Of a DNA stretch of 64,000 nucleotides, positions 17,829-27,335 are shown piece by piece. Source of the DNA: Acidimicrobiales bacterium (lineage in GTDB: Bacteria > Actinomycetota > Acidimicrobiia > Acidimicrobiales > JAVJTC01); the NCBI GenBank assembly GCA_040219085.1, contig JAVJTC010000003.1, forward strand, positions 1-64,000. Direction: 5' to 3'. The stretch's first letter is position 1; each line of letters begins with the position of its first letter. Under the pieces are notes generated by a model that was given only the letters and a program-made list of their open reading frames with translations, was not told where the DNA came from and made no database searches. The position numbers and the translations under genes are program-made.

Positions 17829-18083
17829 GGGGATCCGATCCTGGCTCGAGGGGCGCCGACCGCAGCGGCGACGATCACCAGGCTCATCTTCGCACCGGCG
17901 AGCTGCTTTGGTGGCCGGACGCCTGGCCCGGTACCTGTGGACGCCTGAGCCTGCGGGTCACGCGGACCCCTGTCCGACTGGCCGAATGCCCACTCAGCGC
18001 GTAGGTTGGCAAGGTCGGGAGTGCGCCCAGTTCGTGATGCCGGGCGGCCCGTCGCTCACCACGAACCCAGGGGGACCGCGCTA

Positions 18084-19181
18084 ATGGAAATCGGCCTGCA
18101 ATTCATCTTTCAGAACACCCACGACGGGCTATCCGACGCCGAGATGATGCGCAAGGAGATCGAGGTCGCTCTCCTGGCCGAGGAAGTCGGCATGGACTTC
18201 CTGCTCCTGCCCGAGCACCACTTCGACCCCGGCTACTCGATGATGCCCGACAACCTCCAGATGCTCGCCTACCTCGCGGGCAAGACGGAGCGCATCAAGA
18301 TCGGTTCGGGCGCCATCATCCTGCCGTGGCACGAGAACCCCACCCGGGTTGCCGAGCGGATCTCTGTGCTGCAGGTCCTGTTGGGTGACCGCTTCCTCCT
18401 CGGCTTCGGTCGCGGCCTCGCCCGAGAGGAATACCGTGCTTTCGGCATCGACATGGGCACCTCGCGCGAGCGCTTCGACCAGTCCGCCGAGATCATCCTC
18501 GACATCTTGGAGACCGGAGTCGCCGAGTACGACACCGAGTACTTCACCCAGTCGCGCACCACGGTCACCCCGGCGCCGCAGCACGGCTACCGGGACCGGT
18601 CGTTCCTGTCTGTGGCGATGACGCCGCCGTCGGCCATGGCTGCCGCCCACATCGGCGGCACGATGATGTCGTTCGTGCAGCTGCCGTGGGAGATGCACCA
18701 CGAGGCCGTCGAGGCCTGGCGGGCGGAGTTCCAGAAGGTCCATCCGGACAAGGAGCCCGGCGCCCCCGTGTTCTCGGACTTCACGTTCTGCCACGAGGAC
18801 CCGAAGGTCGCCGAGGACGTCGCCCGCAAGTACCTGTCGAAGTACTACGACACGGTGATCCGCCACTACGACTTCGACGGCAACCACTGGGGCGAGACCA
18901 AGGGCTACGAGGCCTACCAGGAGGGCGCGAGCGCCATCGCCGAGATCGGCGTGGATGCCGCGTGTGAAGGGTTCATGCAGAACCAGGCGTGGGGAACCCC
19001 GGACCAGATCATCGAGAAGTGGACGCAGCGCGTGGAGATGACCGGTGAGCTCCGGCCCGCCATGGCGGTCTCCTACGCCGGAATGCCGTTCGATCTCGTG
19101 CAGAACAGCCTCCGCCTGATCGGCGAGAAGGTCGCTCCTGAGCTGCGCAAGCTGGGGTCGAAGGCGACCGCGGCCGCCTGA
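18084..19181 (+). CDS. LLM-class flavin-dependent oxidoreductase (luciferase-like)
   Basis: A 365-aa member of the bacterial luciferase-like monooxygenase fold: MEIGLQFIFQN start, LLLPEHHFDP (the LLxxEHH motif), IKIGSGAIILPWHENPTRVAE and GFGRGLAREEY are the usual blocks along the TIM barrel. The substrate is unknown; such enzymes use FMNH2 or F420H2. The ATG at 18084 follows AGGGGGA by 8 bases. A strong hairpin terminator follows the stop. Confidence 0.88.
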   Translation: MEIGLQFIFQNTHDGLSDAEMMRKEIEVALLAEEVGMDFLLLPEHHFDPGYSMMPDNLQMLAYLAGKTERIKIGSGAIILPWHENPTRVAERISVLQVLLGDRFLLGFGRGLAREEYRAFGIDMGTSRERFDQSAEIILDILETGVAEYDTEYFTQSRTTVTPAPQHGYRDRSFLSVAMTPPSAMAAAHIGGTMMSFVQLPWEMHHEAVEAWRAEFQKVHPDKEPGAPVFSDFTFCHEDPKVAEDVARKYLSKYYDTVIRHYDFDGNHWGETKGYEAYQEGASAIAEIGVDAACEGFMQNQAWGTPDQIIEKWTQRVEMTGELRPAMAVSYAGMPFDLVQNSLRLIGEKVAPELRKLGSKATAAA

Positions 19182-19208
19182 GGCGACCTCTCACAGATTC
19201 TCCGACGT

Positions 19209-19240
19209 AGGCCCCGGCTGGAGCATTCCCGCCGGGGCCT
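19209..19240 (+). terminator. strong hairpin terminator after the LLM oxidoreductase
   Basis: A perfect 10-bp inverted repeat (AGGCCCCGGC / GCCGGGGCCT) with a 12-base loop, 27 bases after the stop codon. No T-run, as is common in high-GC actinobacteria. It may also serve the convergent gene on the other strand. Confidence 0.7.
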
Positions 19241-19291
19241 CGTCGCGTCCCGGCCGCCCGTGAGGCGCGCCGCAACGCTGCGAGCTCACCG

Positions 19292-20509
19292 TCAGGACGG
19301 CCCGGGCTCCGCCTCGGGAGACAGGGACGTCGCGAACAGCGCGTCGTGCGCGAGCGCCCACGGGGGACGCAGGAACCCGAGGGCCCGGACGTCTTCGAAC
19401 CAGTGCGAGAAGGGCGACCGGCGCGAGAAGGTTCCCCCGCCGAGGACTCTGCACAGCCGCAGCATCGTCTCCTCGGCGAGGCCCGCGACTGCCTGCTTGG
19501 CCCGTAGGGCTCCGTGGACGGCAGTGGCCACGTCGCCCGTCTCGACCGCACTCAGTCCTCCCTCGTAGGCCTGCCGGGCGACCCAGTGGTCCATCTCCGC
19601 TCGCGCCCACTCCGACTCCTCGAAGGTCCGCAGTCCGTCACCGCTGCGCGAGCGTTCCGTGACCCGCACCCGCGCCGTCTCGACGGCTTCGTCGAGGACG
19701 CCGACCACAACGGCCGTGTACAGGCACGAGGCGAAAGGCCCGGCTCGGAGCCCGAGGTCCGTCAGTGGCCGGTTCCACGCCGCCCTGACCGCAGGCATGG
19801 CCTCGAAACGCATCGCGTGGCTCTGGGTCGCTGCCATGCCGACGCCGTCCCATTCTGCGGTGATCGTCGCCTCAGCGGCCTCGTCCCATGGCCGGCCACG
19901 CATGTCGAGCACGAACGCGGCGGGTTCCTCGGCTCCGACCGGCAGCCCCGACGTCATCATGTAGTCGGCGATGCCGATACCGGAGCCGAAGTGCTTGTCG
20001 CCGGTCAGCCGGTACGTATCGCCGGGTAGAAAGGTCGCCACGTCGCCGTCGGGGACCGCCTCGCAGCGAGTGCGCAGCATGTCTCCCCCGCTACCGGGTT
20101 CCGACGTGATCGTGGCCCACTGGGCGCCGTCCATCACCGTGGCGAAGACGGCGTCGCGCTGGAGCGTCCACTCCGGCTGGTCCTCATCAGGGTTCGTCAG
20201 CCAGAAGCCGACGACAGCCGGGTGCATCGCCGAGACCAGGGCGACGGAGGGATCGCCGCCCGCCATCGTGCGCAGCGCCTCGGCCACCGCGCGGGTGCCG
20301 GTGAGGGAGTCTTCCCATAGCCCGCCGCGGGACATCGGGACGACGAGTCGCAGGAAACCGGTCTCGTGGATCGCTGCGAAGTCCCCCGGATCGAGATGCG
20401 TACGTGCCTGTCGCTCCGACCGGTCGGCTCGCCACTGCCCGGCGAGCCCGGTGAGCGCGGCATGGACCGTTGCAACGGATTCGACCATCCGCGGACGATA
20501 GTCGGCCAT
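19292..20509 (-). CDS. acyl-CoA dehydrogenase-like flavoprotein
   Basis: A 405-aa protein of the acyl-CoA dehydrogenase superfamily: N-terminal helical domain with DFAAIHETGFLRL, middle beta domain with WATITSEPGSGGDM, matching the T/S-E-P-x-x-G-S motif that contacts FAD and substrate, and a C-terminal helical domain. The catalytic Glu cannot be placed with confidence, so it could be a nitroalkane- or flavin monooxygenase-type relative. The ATG at 20509 is used; the frame stays open upstream over the divergent deacetylase start, which is not coding. Confidence 0.8.
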   Translation of the reverse strand: MADYRPRMVESVATVHAALTGLAGQWRADRSERQARTHLDPGDFAAIHETGFLRLVVPMSRGGLWEDSLTGTRAVAEALRTMAGGDPSVALVSAMHPAVVGFWLTNPDEDQPEWTLQRDAVFATVMDGAQWATITSEPGSGGDMLRTRCEAVPDGDVATFLPGDTYRLTGDKHFGSGIGIADYMMTSGLPVGAEEPAAFVLDMRGRPWDEAAEATITAEWDGVGMAATQSHAMRFEAMPAVRAAWNRPLTDLGLRAGPFASCLYTAVVVGVLDEAVETARVRVTERSRSGDGLRTFEESEWARAEMDHWVARQAYEGGLSAVETGDVATAVHGALRAKQAVAGLAEETMLRLCRVLGGGTFSRRSPFSHWFEDVRALGFLRPPWALAHDALFATSLSPEAEPGPS

Positions 20510-20621
20510 CCCGATATCACCGGAGGCTGAAGCACCGACGACGGGATTGACAGCAGCCGCTGGACACCGCAGACTCCGCGCGTAGCGGCGTTCTGCGCCG
20601 GTCTTCGAGGAGTGTGGATCG

Positions 20622-22055
20622 GTGTCGTCGTCTGCGGGAATCGCCTCGATGCGGTGGATCCGCGTCGTCGTGGCAGCGGCGGCCGTCGTCTCGGCCGTGG
20701 GCGCCATGGCGACCGCGGAGGCAGCAGCAGCAGCTCCGCCGGCCAAGCCGATCGTCTATCTGACCTTCGACGACGGACCCTTGTCCAGCGGTACGACTGC
20801 GGTGCTCGATCTTCTGGATCGCTACGACGTCGACGCCACGTTCTTCGTGCTCGGGAGCCGCGTGGTTGAACAGCCCGCTCTGATCGCACGGATGCTGCGC
20901 GACGGCCACGCGCTCGGTGGACACTCGTGGGACCACCCCGACTATTCGCGCTCGAGCGATGCAGCGATCGCGTCCCAACTCGATCGAACAGCTGACGCGG
21001 TACGCAGCGCAGGAGGCCCTCCCCTCACCTGCCACAGGGCCCCATACGGCACCTCGACCACCGCCAGTCGCAGGCTGGCGGCAGAGCGCGGACTGGCCGA
21101 GATCTACTGGAACATCGACCCCGCCGACTACAGGAACTCCGCCTCGGGGATCGTCGGTCAACTCGAACGGGTGGTGAACGGGTCGGTGGTCCTTCTCCAC
21201 GACGGATCCACGAACTACCGGGTGACCGTCGCCGCTGTGGACAGGTGGCTTGGAGCCAACCGGGACCGCTACGACTTCCGGCCGCTGCCGGCGTGTTCCG
21301 GTGGACCTCCCGGCCCCCGCTCGGTACATCGTCCGCTCGGTTCCGTCGACACGGCGACCGCGGTCGCCGGGGGCGTCAAGCTCGCCGGCTGGGCCCTCGA
21401 CTGGGACGTTCCGGGCACCCCGACGCGTGTCCACGTCTATGTGGACGGCGCTTTCGGTGGCGAGTTCGCGGCGTCTTCGCGCCGCCCGGATGTCGCTGCC
21501 GCAACCGGCGCCGATGCCCGTCACGGCTTCGCGGGCTTCGTCCCCACGCCGCCCGGCGCCCATGAGGTTTGCGTCTTCGGTCTCGGCCTCGACAGCGCGG
21601 GGCGCTTCGACTCCCGCAACGCCGCCCTCGGCCCGTGTCGGAACGTGCGGGTGGGAACCAGCGGACATCCCGGCTCAGGGCCGACCACGCCCGCGCCCCC
21701 ACCCACACCACCGTCGCCCACCGGATCGAGCGTTCCGCGGGGGTACGTGGACCGCGTCGCCACGACCTCAGAGGGACTCGACGTCGCAGGTTGGGCACTC
21801 GATCCTGACGACGCCACCCGGTCGGTATTCGTACACGTCTACGTCGACGGCCGCTTCTGGGCGGAACGACGGGCGGCCTCAGTGCGCCCCGACGTGAACA
21901 CGGCCCTGGCCGTGGGTGGCTCACACGGATTCACCGTGCGGGGCGCCGTCGGGCCCGGACGCCACGACGTCTGCGTCTACGTCCTGGGCATCGACCGCAT
22001 CGGCGCCCTCGACGCCATGAACCCGCTGCTCGGTTGTCGCACCGTGGCGTCGTAG
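20622..22055 (+). CDS. secreted polysaccharide deacetylase with two C-terminal repeat domains
   Basis: A 477-aa exported protein. A signal peptide (RWIRVVVAAAAVVSAVGA, cleavage near the AEAAAAAP run) is followed by a NodB deacetylase domain (about residues 42-220) with TFDDGP (catalytic Asp and metal Asp), HSWDH (both metal His), RAPYGTS and LLHDG. The rest consists of two copies of a domain of about 75 residues (LAGWALDWDVP...VHVYVDG...RPDV...HGF...VCV and VAGWALDPDD...VHVYVDG...), joined by a Pro/Thr linker. The domain probably binds cell wall or carbohydrate. GTG start with GAGGAG upstream; an ATG at 20649 is the alternative. Confidence 0.9.
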   Translation: MSSSAGIASMRWIRVVVAAAAVVSAVGAMATAEAAAAAPPAKPIVYLTFDDGPLSSGTTAVLDLLDRYDVDATFFVLGSRVVEQPALIARMLRDGHALGGHSWDHPDYSRSSDAAIASQLDRTADAVRSAGGPPLTCHRAPYGTSTTASRRLAAERGLAEIYWNIDPADYRNSASGIVGQLERVVNGSVVLLHDGSTNYRVTVAAVDRWLGANRDRYDFRPLPACSGGPPGPRSVHRPLGSVDTATAVAGGVKLAGWALDWDVPGTPTRVHVYVDGAFGGEFAASSRRPDVAAATGADARHGFAGFVPTPPGAHEVCVFGLGLDSAGRFDSRNAALGPCRNVRVGTSGHPGSGPTTPAPPPTPPSPTGSSVPRGYVDRVATTSEGLDVAGWALDPDDATRSVFVHVYVDGRFWAERRAASVRPDVNTALAVGGSHGFTVRGAVGPGRHDVCVYVLGIDRIGALDAMNPLLGCRTVAS

Positions 22056-22065
22056 GTCACATCGA

Positions 22066-24210
22066 ATGGACGCCATCGCTGCCCCGGGCGAACACGAGGT
22101 CCTCGTCTTCCTCACGCAACTGACCATTCTGCTCGCTGCGGCGCGCATCCTCGGGTGGGCCTTCGGCCGCCTACGCCAGCCTTCGGTCATCGGGGAACTA
22201 CTCGCCGGTGTCCTGCTCGGTCCGTCCGTGTTCGGTCGAGCGTGGCCCGATGGCGCCGAATGGCTCTTCCCGGCAGGCGAGACACAGGGGGCGATGCTCT
22301 TCGCCGTCGCGTGACTGGGCCTCGTCCTGCTCCTGGCCAGCACGGGATTCGAGTCCGACCTGGACATCCTGCGCCGACTCGGCCGGCCGGCGATCTGCGT
22401 CGCGACGGGCAGCCTCGTCGTTCCACTCGGGGTCGGTTTCGCCGTGGGGCTCGCCGTTCCGGGCGAACTCCTCGGGCCTGAGGCCACACAGGGAACCTTC
22501 GCCGCGTTCCTCGCAGTGGCGCTCTCGATCTCCTCACTACCGGTGGTGGCTCGGGTCCTCGCCGACCTCGGTCTGCTGCGCCGCGATGTCTCACAGATCA
22601 TCATCGGCGCAGCGATCGCGAACGACGTGGTCGGCTGGCTTCTACTGGGAGTGGTCGCCGGCCTTGCGGAGAAGGGCTCGGTGAACCTGGGCGAGACAGT
22701 TGGCACCGTCGCGTGGATGGCCGTCTTCCTCGTCGCCATGCTCACCGTCGGCCAGCGCCTGACCGACCGGGCACTGCGTCTCGTCTCATCGACCACCCAA
22801 CCTGCGACCAGCCAGACGGTCCTCGTCGTGACGATCGTCCTGGGTGCTGCTGCGGTGACGCAGTGGATCGGCGTCGAGGCGGTTCTCGGAGCGTTCATCG
22901 GCGGCGTCATCGTGGGCCGTTCCCGCTGGCGCGACGAGCGCGTCATCCGCCTCGTCGAGAACGTCGCGCACAGCCTGCTCGCCCCCGTTTTCTTCGCCAC
23001 CGCCGGCCTTCGTGTCGATCTCGGCGCGTTCGCCGACCCGACGGTCGCACTGTGGAGCGTGATCATCGTCGCCGTCGCGTCCGCGACGAAGTTCGTCGGG
23101 GCGACGGTCGGCGCGGCCGTCGGACACCTCCCGCGCCGCGAGGGTGTCGCTCTCGGCGTAGCTCTCAACGCCCGGGGAGCCCTGGAGATCGTGATCGCGG
23201 CGGTCGGCTTGTCCATAGGAGTCCTCGACGACGACTCCTATGCGGTCATCGTCGTCATGGCGATCGCCACCTCGGTCGCCGCCCCTCCCCTGCTGCGAGC
23301 GACCCTCGGCTCATGGCAGGGGACCGAGGCCGAACAACGCCGACTTGCCGCTGAGGACTCCGAGAGAACCCGACTGATCACGGGACATCGCGCGCCGCTG
23401 CTTCGGGACAACGCGGACCCTCCGACGGTCGTCGCTGCGCAGATCGTGGACCTGTGCTGGCCTTCAGGAGTAGCGGTCACGCTGGTCAGATCCGATGGCT
23501 GCGCCTCCCCTGAACACGTCGACGCAGTTCACAACGTGCTCGCCGAGCGCAGAACCGACGTCGTCCGCACCGAGCCGCTCCTGGCGGGGGCACGCCTCAT
23601 TCGCGAAGCGGCGCGCGGCTATTCCGCCGTGGTGGTGGGTCTCCCCGGCAACAGCGGGGCTGAGCTTCCACACGACGTCGCCGCGCTGTTGTCGTCGTCG
23701 ACGATCCCGACTGTGTTGGTACGACCCGAGCGTGTCCCCGACCAGAAGCTGCCTGGAGCGTTCGGCCGGGCGCTCGTACCGGTGACAGGAACGGTTGCGT
23801 CACAGGCGGCTCAGGAGCTCGCCGCGGGCGTGGCCGGCCGTCTCGGCACTGAGCTCGTGCTCGCTCACATCGACACGTCACCACGGACGCTCGCGCCCTT
23901 CGGGAGCGACCCGCTGGTCCACCCGCTCACACCCGGCGACGTCCTTCTGCGCAGTGCCCACGAGCAGGCGATGCGCAGTGGCACGCCGCGGGCACGGACG
24001 GTTTCGATCGCCGGGTCGAGCCCTGCCGAACGACTCGTGGAACTCTGCGGTGCCGAAGACGTGGACGTGATCATCGTCGGGGCGACACCGCGGAGCTCGG
24101 ACGGGTTCGTCTACCTCGGGCCGGTGGTGTCCCACCTCCTCGAGCACAGCCCGGTAACGGTCGTCGTGGCGGTCGTCCCTCCCGGCTGGGTCGCTGCACG
24201 GGCTTCCTGA
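22066..24210 (+). pseudogene. CPA2 monovalent cation/proton antiporter with USP domains, interrupted by in-frame TGA
   Basis: Read through its one stop, this is a 714-codon gene: a Kef/NapA-type antiporter membrane domain (about residues 10-410; RQPSVIGELLAGVLLGPS, then NDVVGWLLLGVV, the conserved Asp pair region, and ARGALEIVIA) followed by two universal-stress-type domains. A TGA at 22312-22314 (codon 83) splits it in the third helix, between GAMLFAVA and LGLVLLLASTGFESDL, where relatives run on without a break; TGG (Trp) would restore it. Frame and similarity are the same on both sides. As it stands only an 82-residue stub, or an internal start near 22444 (lacking two helices), could be made. 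It may be a recent pseudogene, a sequencing error or true readthrough. Confidence 0.8.
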
Positions 24211-24241
24211 TCACCGGGACGGGAGACGCGGCGCTGTCGCG

Positions 24242-24493
24242 TCAGCCCCTAGCGCCGCCCGGGGTGGTCCAGCTCAAGCCCTCGAACCTCGCGAAGTCCC
24301 TGTCGTAGGAGACGAGCGTGCAGCGGTGCTCGAGCGCGAGGGCGGCGAGGTGGGCGTCATTGACCAGATTGCCGCCCGACCCGACGCCCGGGAGGAGTGA
24401 CCGCGCAAGGCGGGAATGGCCGACCCCGGGTTCGAGAACCACCCCCCACGGAGCACCGAGCCATGCGTCGACCGTCTCCACCGCAGCAGCCAC
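24242..24493 (-). pseudogene. 5'-truncated VapC-type PIN-domain toxin
   Basis: An 83-aa frame matching only the C-terminal 60% of PIN toxins: GVVLEPG, GGNLVNDAHLAALALEH (with the conserved acidic Asp) and SYDRDFARFEGLSW. The first acidic residues (the VDANVLLY start) are missing. In the same frame, similarity continues upstream of the start codon (RLAVFPAPLDVAAAV, coded up to about 24530), where the DNA is the 3' end of another gene, so the toxin's 5' part has been lost or replaced. No antitoxin gene is adjacent. Probably inactive. Confidence 0.7.
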
Positions 24494-24516
24494 GTCGAGT
24501 GGCGCGGGGAAGACGG

Positions 24517-24972
24517 CTAGACGCCCGGCTTCCAGATCATGAGGACGATCATGACGAGGAAGAGCGCGGTGAGCACCATGCCTGCGATCTCGACCCGCTT
24601 CTCGGCCGACGCATCACCATCGGCGAGTTTGCGCTCTGCAGGCAGCAGGACGGCGTGCAGGATCCCGTTCATTGCGATCCAGACGGCGAACGATGCACTC
24701 ACCCATCCCTGGCTGAACTCCCACGCGTCGTCGGACAGGAGTATCAGCAAGATGCCGAGTCCACCGGTGACGATGAGGGCGGGCGCATAGATGCGCCGGC
24801 CGTTCTGGGCGATGAAATTGAGAATCGCTGTCCGGGCCTCGGGCGACGCCGAACGCGACTGGATGTTCATCACTGGATGAGCGATGACCGGGGCGAAGGC
24901 GACCACGAACGACACGACGTGGAGCGCAAGAACGACGTTGTAGAGGTCGTCACCGACCGCAGCGAAGATCAT
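24517..24972 (-). CDS. small integral membrane protein (DUF2269-like)
   Basis: A 151-aa protein with four hydrophobic helices: ALHVVSFVVAFAPVIAHPVM, ALIVTGGLGILLILL, a segment around ASFAVWIAMNGILHAVLL, and a last one ending MIVLMIWKPGV. The first-helix His and the general layout resemble DUF2269 proteins, of unknown function. The ATG at 24972 is preferred because the additional upstream 39 residues are Pro/Arg-rich and lack similarity. Its 3' end overlaps the region of the truncated PIN gene. Confidence 0.7.
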   Translation of the reverse strand: MIFAAVGDDLYNVVLALHVVSFVVAFAPVIAHPVMNIQSRSASPEARTAILNFIAQNGRRIYAPALIVTGGLGILLILLSDDAWEFSQGWVSASFAVWIAMNGILHAVLLPAERKLADGDASAEKRVEIAGMVLTALFLVMIVLMIWKPGV

Positions 24973-25110
24973 GCCCTCGTTTCTAGCAGCCTCTGCAGCC
25001 CGGAGCAGTCGTCGCGGCGGCGCAGGCATCAGATGGCCTCGGGGCGGGTTTCGGCACGGCACGACCGGCCGCGTGGTCCACGGGTGCACCTCGCCGACCG
25101 GGAGACCGAG

Positions 25111-25383
25111 TCACCTCGTCACAAAGGTGGTGAGGCCCTCCGGTTGCTCGTCGATCGCGGCGACGTCGGTGACGACTGCATGGTCCGGGCCGTGATGGCA
25201 CCAGGCCTCGACGTGCGCGACGGCATCGCGGTCGCCTTCGAGGACCACCTCGACGCGGCCGTCGGCGAGGTTGTGGGCCCACCCCGACACGCCGGCGGCG
25301 GCGGCCTGTTCACGACACGAGGCCCGGAACCAGACACCCTGCACGCGTCCGGAAACGAGAAGTCGTCGGCGAATCGATGCCAC
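25111..25383 (-). CDS. acyP: acylphosphatase
   Basis: A 90-aa enzyme that hydrolyses acyl phosphates. The phosphate-binding loop GRVQGVWFR with its terminal Arg, and GWAHNLADGRVEVVLEG with the catalytic Asn (about residue 38), are both intact. Length is normal for the family. GTG start; the gene stands alone. Confidence 0.95.
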   Translation of the reverse strand: MASIRRRLLVSGRVQGVWFRASCREQAAAAGVSGWAHNLADGRVEVVLEGDRDAVAHVEAWCHHGPDHAVVTDVAAIDEQPEGLTTFVTR

Positions 25384-25524
25384 ATGCCGATGCTAAGACA
25401 GCCGGCGGAGAAGGCAGGGCGGAGCCCGGGCGTGACGACTTTGGACCGTACCTTGCGGCTCCGGTGGCGCTTACGCTGGTTTCGACAGTGACACGTCCGC
25501 CCCTTCCGCCGACCCCCTCTGGCC

Positions 25525-26445
25525 ATGTATCGATTCAAGAACATCTTGTTCAGCCCGCTCTCGGAGCATGGCAATCCGGCAGCGATTCGACGCGTCGGTG
25601 AGCTCGCTGCCGGGAACGGCGCGACCCTGACCCTGCTCGGTGTGGTTGCTGAGCCGTCCCGGTTACAGCGCCTCCTGCAGAACTCGGCGATGCTCGACGA
25701 AGCGGTGGAGGCCGAACGGTCCCGTCTCGACAAGGCACTCGGTCGTTGGGTGGAACACGCCCCGCCCGGGGCGCTCACCCGCGTCGGCGTCGGCGATCCC
25801 GCCCTGCGCGTCATCGAGGAGGTGCTGGGCGAGGGCCAAGACCTGGTCGTCGTGACGAACGATGACGATCGCGGTGGCCGGGCGGCGGTTCGCCAACTAT
25901 TGAGGAAGTGCCCGTGTCCTGTCTGGGTGATCCGGCCGACCCGTGCTCGGACTCAACGCGTCCTCGCCGCGGTGAATCCCGATCCGAGCGAGGCCGAGCT
26001 CAACCGGACGATTCTCGAGCTCGCGACATCGATGGTCGACCTGCACGGCGGCGAACTCCACGTCCTGCACGCATGGGAGCTGTACGGCGAGGCCACCATG
26101 CGCAGCTCCGCATTCATGCACGTCCCACCTGCTGCATTGGATGAGCTTCTCGACGAGGAACGGGCCAAGCACAGTGCTGCCCTCGACGAGCTCGTCGCGT
26201 CGTCGTCGGTTCCAGAGACGGCGTGCCAGGTGCATCTGACGAAGGGCGAGGCCGCTGAGGTGATCACCGCCGCGGTGGCGCAGCACCGGATCAATCTGTT
26301 GGTGATGGGAACCGTGGCCCGCACGGGAGTGAACGCGATGGTCATGGGCAACACGGCCGAACGCGTCCTCGACGAGGTCAGCTGCTCGGTGATCGCGGTG
26401 AAACCCGAGGACTTCGTCTCTCCGATCAGACCGCGGGCCGAATGA
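25525..26445 (+). CDS. tandem universal stress protein
   Basis: A 306-aa protein with two USP domains (about 1-140 and 150-298). The second keeps an ATP-type nucleotide-binding motif, LLVMGTVARTGVNAMVMGNTAERVL, close to G-x2-G-x9-G-S/T. The first is more divergent. It overlaps the next gene by 4 bases (ATGA). Confidence 0.9.
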   Translation: MYRFKNILFSPLSEHGNPAAIRRVGELAAGNGATLTLLGVVAEPSRLQRLLQNSAMLDEAVEAERSRLDKALGRWVEHAPPGALTRVGVGDPALRVIEEVLGEGQDLVVVTNDDDRGGRAAVRQLLRKCPCPVWVIRPTRARTQRVLAAVNPDPSEAELNRTILELATSMVDLHGGELHVLHAWELYGEATMRSSAFMHVPPAALDELLDEERAKHSAALDELVASSSVPETACQVHLTKGEAAEVITAAVAQHRINLLVMGTVARTGVNAMVMGNTAERVLDEVSCSVIAVKPEDFVSPIRPRAE

Positions 26446-27104
26446 CCGCGGACGCGTCGGACCCGAGTGAGCCGGCGGTGGAGGACCTTCCGCAGCGACC
26501 GGACCGCTCCCGGGGCAGGAGCCCGTTGCGGGTGGTACTCACCGGCGGGCCCGGCGGGGGGAAGACCACCGCCGCGGACCTGTTCAGACGCGAGATCGGC
26601 GACCGCGTCATCGTCGTCCCCGAAGCTGCGACGCTGCTGTTCTCCGGGGGCTTCCCCCGCACGGCGGGAGCGGACGCAGAACGAAGCGTCCAGGATGCCA
26701 TCTACCACGTCCAGCGCAGCCTCGAAGACATCCAGGCCGCCCAGTACCCCGATCGGATTCTGCTGTGCGACCGCGGAACCGTCGACGGCGGCGCGTACTG
26801 GCCCGACGGCGCCGACGAGTTCTTCGCCTCGGTCTCCTCGACCCATCCCGACGAGCTCGCCCGCTACGACGCGGTCATCTTCTTCGAGACGGCTGCCTGC
26901 GGAGGCCATGGATTCGAGAGCGAGAACCGGTTCCGCACCGAGTCACAGCAGCAGGCCATCGACCTCGACGCCCGCCTGCGCGAGTTGTGGATGCCACATC
27001 CACGATTCACCCTGATACCGCATACGACTTCGTTCTTCCGCAAGATGACGGTCAGCATCGGAATTCTCGAGAGCCTCGTCGCGCAGCTCCCTCCCGCACG
27101 CTGA
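26442..27104 (+). CDS. P-loop ATP/GTP-binding protein (AAA_28-like)
   Basis: A 220-aa soluble protein. The Walker A motif is GGPGGGKTT (about residues 36-44), followed by VIVVPEAATLLFSGGFPR and LLCDRGTVDGGAYWP, as in AAA_28 predicted kinases/NTPases. The N-terminal 25 residues are disordered. Substrate unknown. Translationally coupled to the USP gene, which suggests a stress-related role. Confidence 0.8.
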   Translation: MTADASDPSEPAVEDLPQRPDRSRGRSPLRVVLTGGPGGGKTTAADLFRREIGDRVIVVPEAATLLFSGGFPRTAGADAERSVQDAIYHVQRSLEDIQAAQYPDRILLCDRGTVDGGAYWPDGADEFFASVSSTHPDELARYDAVIFFETAACGGHGFESENRFRTESQQQAIDLDARLRELWMPHPRFTLIPHTTSFFRKMTVSIGILESLVAQLPPAR

Positions 27105-27335
27105 TCGGCGAGGGGTGAAGCGGATCAGCCCGGTTCGAGGTTTGCGCCGCGGGGGCACCGCCGCAGCTCGCCGAGCGCTCCGGCCGCCCCCTCCGCGTTC
27201 ACAGCGAAGGACCCGGCCTCGGCGCTGAGCAACACGGCGATCGTCCAGAGACGTCACCCGCGGGCGGGATCCGAACGTCTGTCAGTCAAGGAACCAGCCG
27301 GCCTCGATCCGAGCCCGGCCCAACTTGGAGGACGA
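27105..27335. other. intergenic region without recognised features
   Basis: 231 bases between the NTPase and the SOD-like gene. Only the Shine-Dalgarno TTGGAGGA before the ATG at 27336 is clear; no RNA gene, repeat or convincing promoter was found. Confidence 0.4.

Noticed and set aside
22312-22340. Selenocysteine insertion at the in-frame TGA of the antiporter.
   Set aside because: The position is in a membrane helix of a non-redox protein, the following hairpin lacks the expected apical loop, and no sel genes are in the window; Trp or a lesion is simpler.
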